Source: Campylobacterales bacterium
GTDB taxonomy: Bacteria > Campylobacterota > Campylobacteria > Campylobacterales > QNZT01
Direction: 5' to 3'
Assembly: GCA_026985685.1 (NCBI GenBank)
Contig: JALSQA010000002.1
Coordinates: 1 to 5,952, forward strand
Length of the DNA: 5,952 nt
In this document: positions 5,891-5,952 of the stretch, piece after piece
How positions within the stretch are numbered: position 1 is the stretch's first letter
Layout of the letters: each line of letters opens with the position of its first letter
The notes under the pieces: generated by a model
Told to the model about the DNA's origin: nothing
Database searches by the model: none
What the model saw: the letters and a program-made list of their open reading frames with translations, nothing else
Translations under genes and position numbers: made by a program

Positions 5891-5952
5891 AAGAAAAAAG
5901 CCTTCCGCTGAGGAAAACACAGCGTTAGCGTAGAGTAAGGAATTCATTTTTT
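5891..5952 (+). promoter_or_regulatory. ssb-rpsR spacer: structured leader with Shine-Dalgarno
   Basis: This 62-nt gap ends with TAAGGA (5936-5941), a strong Shine-Dalgarno; the gene it serves, expected to be rpsR (S18), must start just past the window. CGCTG 5906-5910 can pair with CAGCG 5920-5924 (loop AGGAAAACA) or instead with TAGCG 5926-5930. CCTT 5901-5904 can pair with AAGG 5937-5940 of the Shine-Dalgarno or with GAGG 5910-5913. The alternatives are mutually exclusive, as in an RNA switch, but this is only pairing by eye. No T-run follows the hairpin, so it is not a terminator. Confidence 0.45.

Overview
The window is AT-rich chromosomal DNA that looks like a member of the Campylobacterota (Epsilonproteobacteria), probably a free-living Sulfurimonas/Sulfurovum-type genus. 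The reasons are the low G+C, the T-rich promoters with a clear -10 but no -35 box, the short ~650-residue RNase R, the divergent HolA typical of this phylum, and the gene order rnr-holA-rpsF-ssb leading to rpsR, which I recall from this group. The genus is inference.

Layout. Positions 1-1397 (minus strand) hold most of a secreted, kexin-like subtilase (peptidase family S8) that runs to the left window edge. Positions 1398-1732 are an AT-rich divergent regulatory region. It has a -10 promoter on each strand built on nearly the same motif, a perfect 20-bp palindrome and a smaller inverted repeat. From 1733 to the right edge everything is on the plus strand: a 60-aa lipoprotein, rnr (RNase R, TTG start), holA (DNA polymerase III delta, overlapping rnr by 8 nt), a new promoter and structured leader, rpsF (ribosomal protein S6), ssb (single-stranded DNA-binding protein), and a 62-nt structured gap ending in a Shine-Dalgarno sequence that should serve rpsR just outside the window.

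How the genes work together. The lipoprotein, rnr and holA are packed like one transcript (11-nt gap, then an overlap). rpsF-ssb-(rpsR) is the classic operon linking the S6:S18 protein pair with SSB. It has its own promoter with a G+C-rich discriminator right at the holA stop codon. The protease is divergently transcribed and has no evident functional link to the rest.

I see no mobile element, CRISPR array, tRNA or rRNA, and no clearly new multi-gene system. The most interesting signals are non-coding. The leaders before rpsF and before the expected rpsR can each fold so that a CCTT segment about 40 nt upstream pairs with the AAGG of the Shine-Dalgarno around internal hairpins, a possible paired translational control of S6 and S18. 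The 20-bp palindrome in the divergent region comes next.
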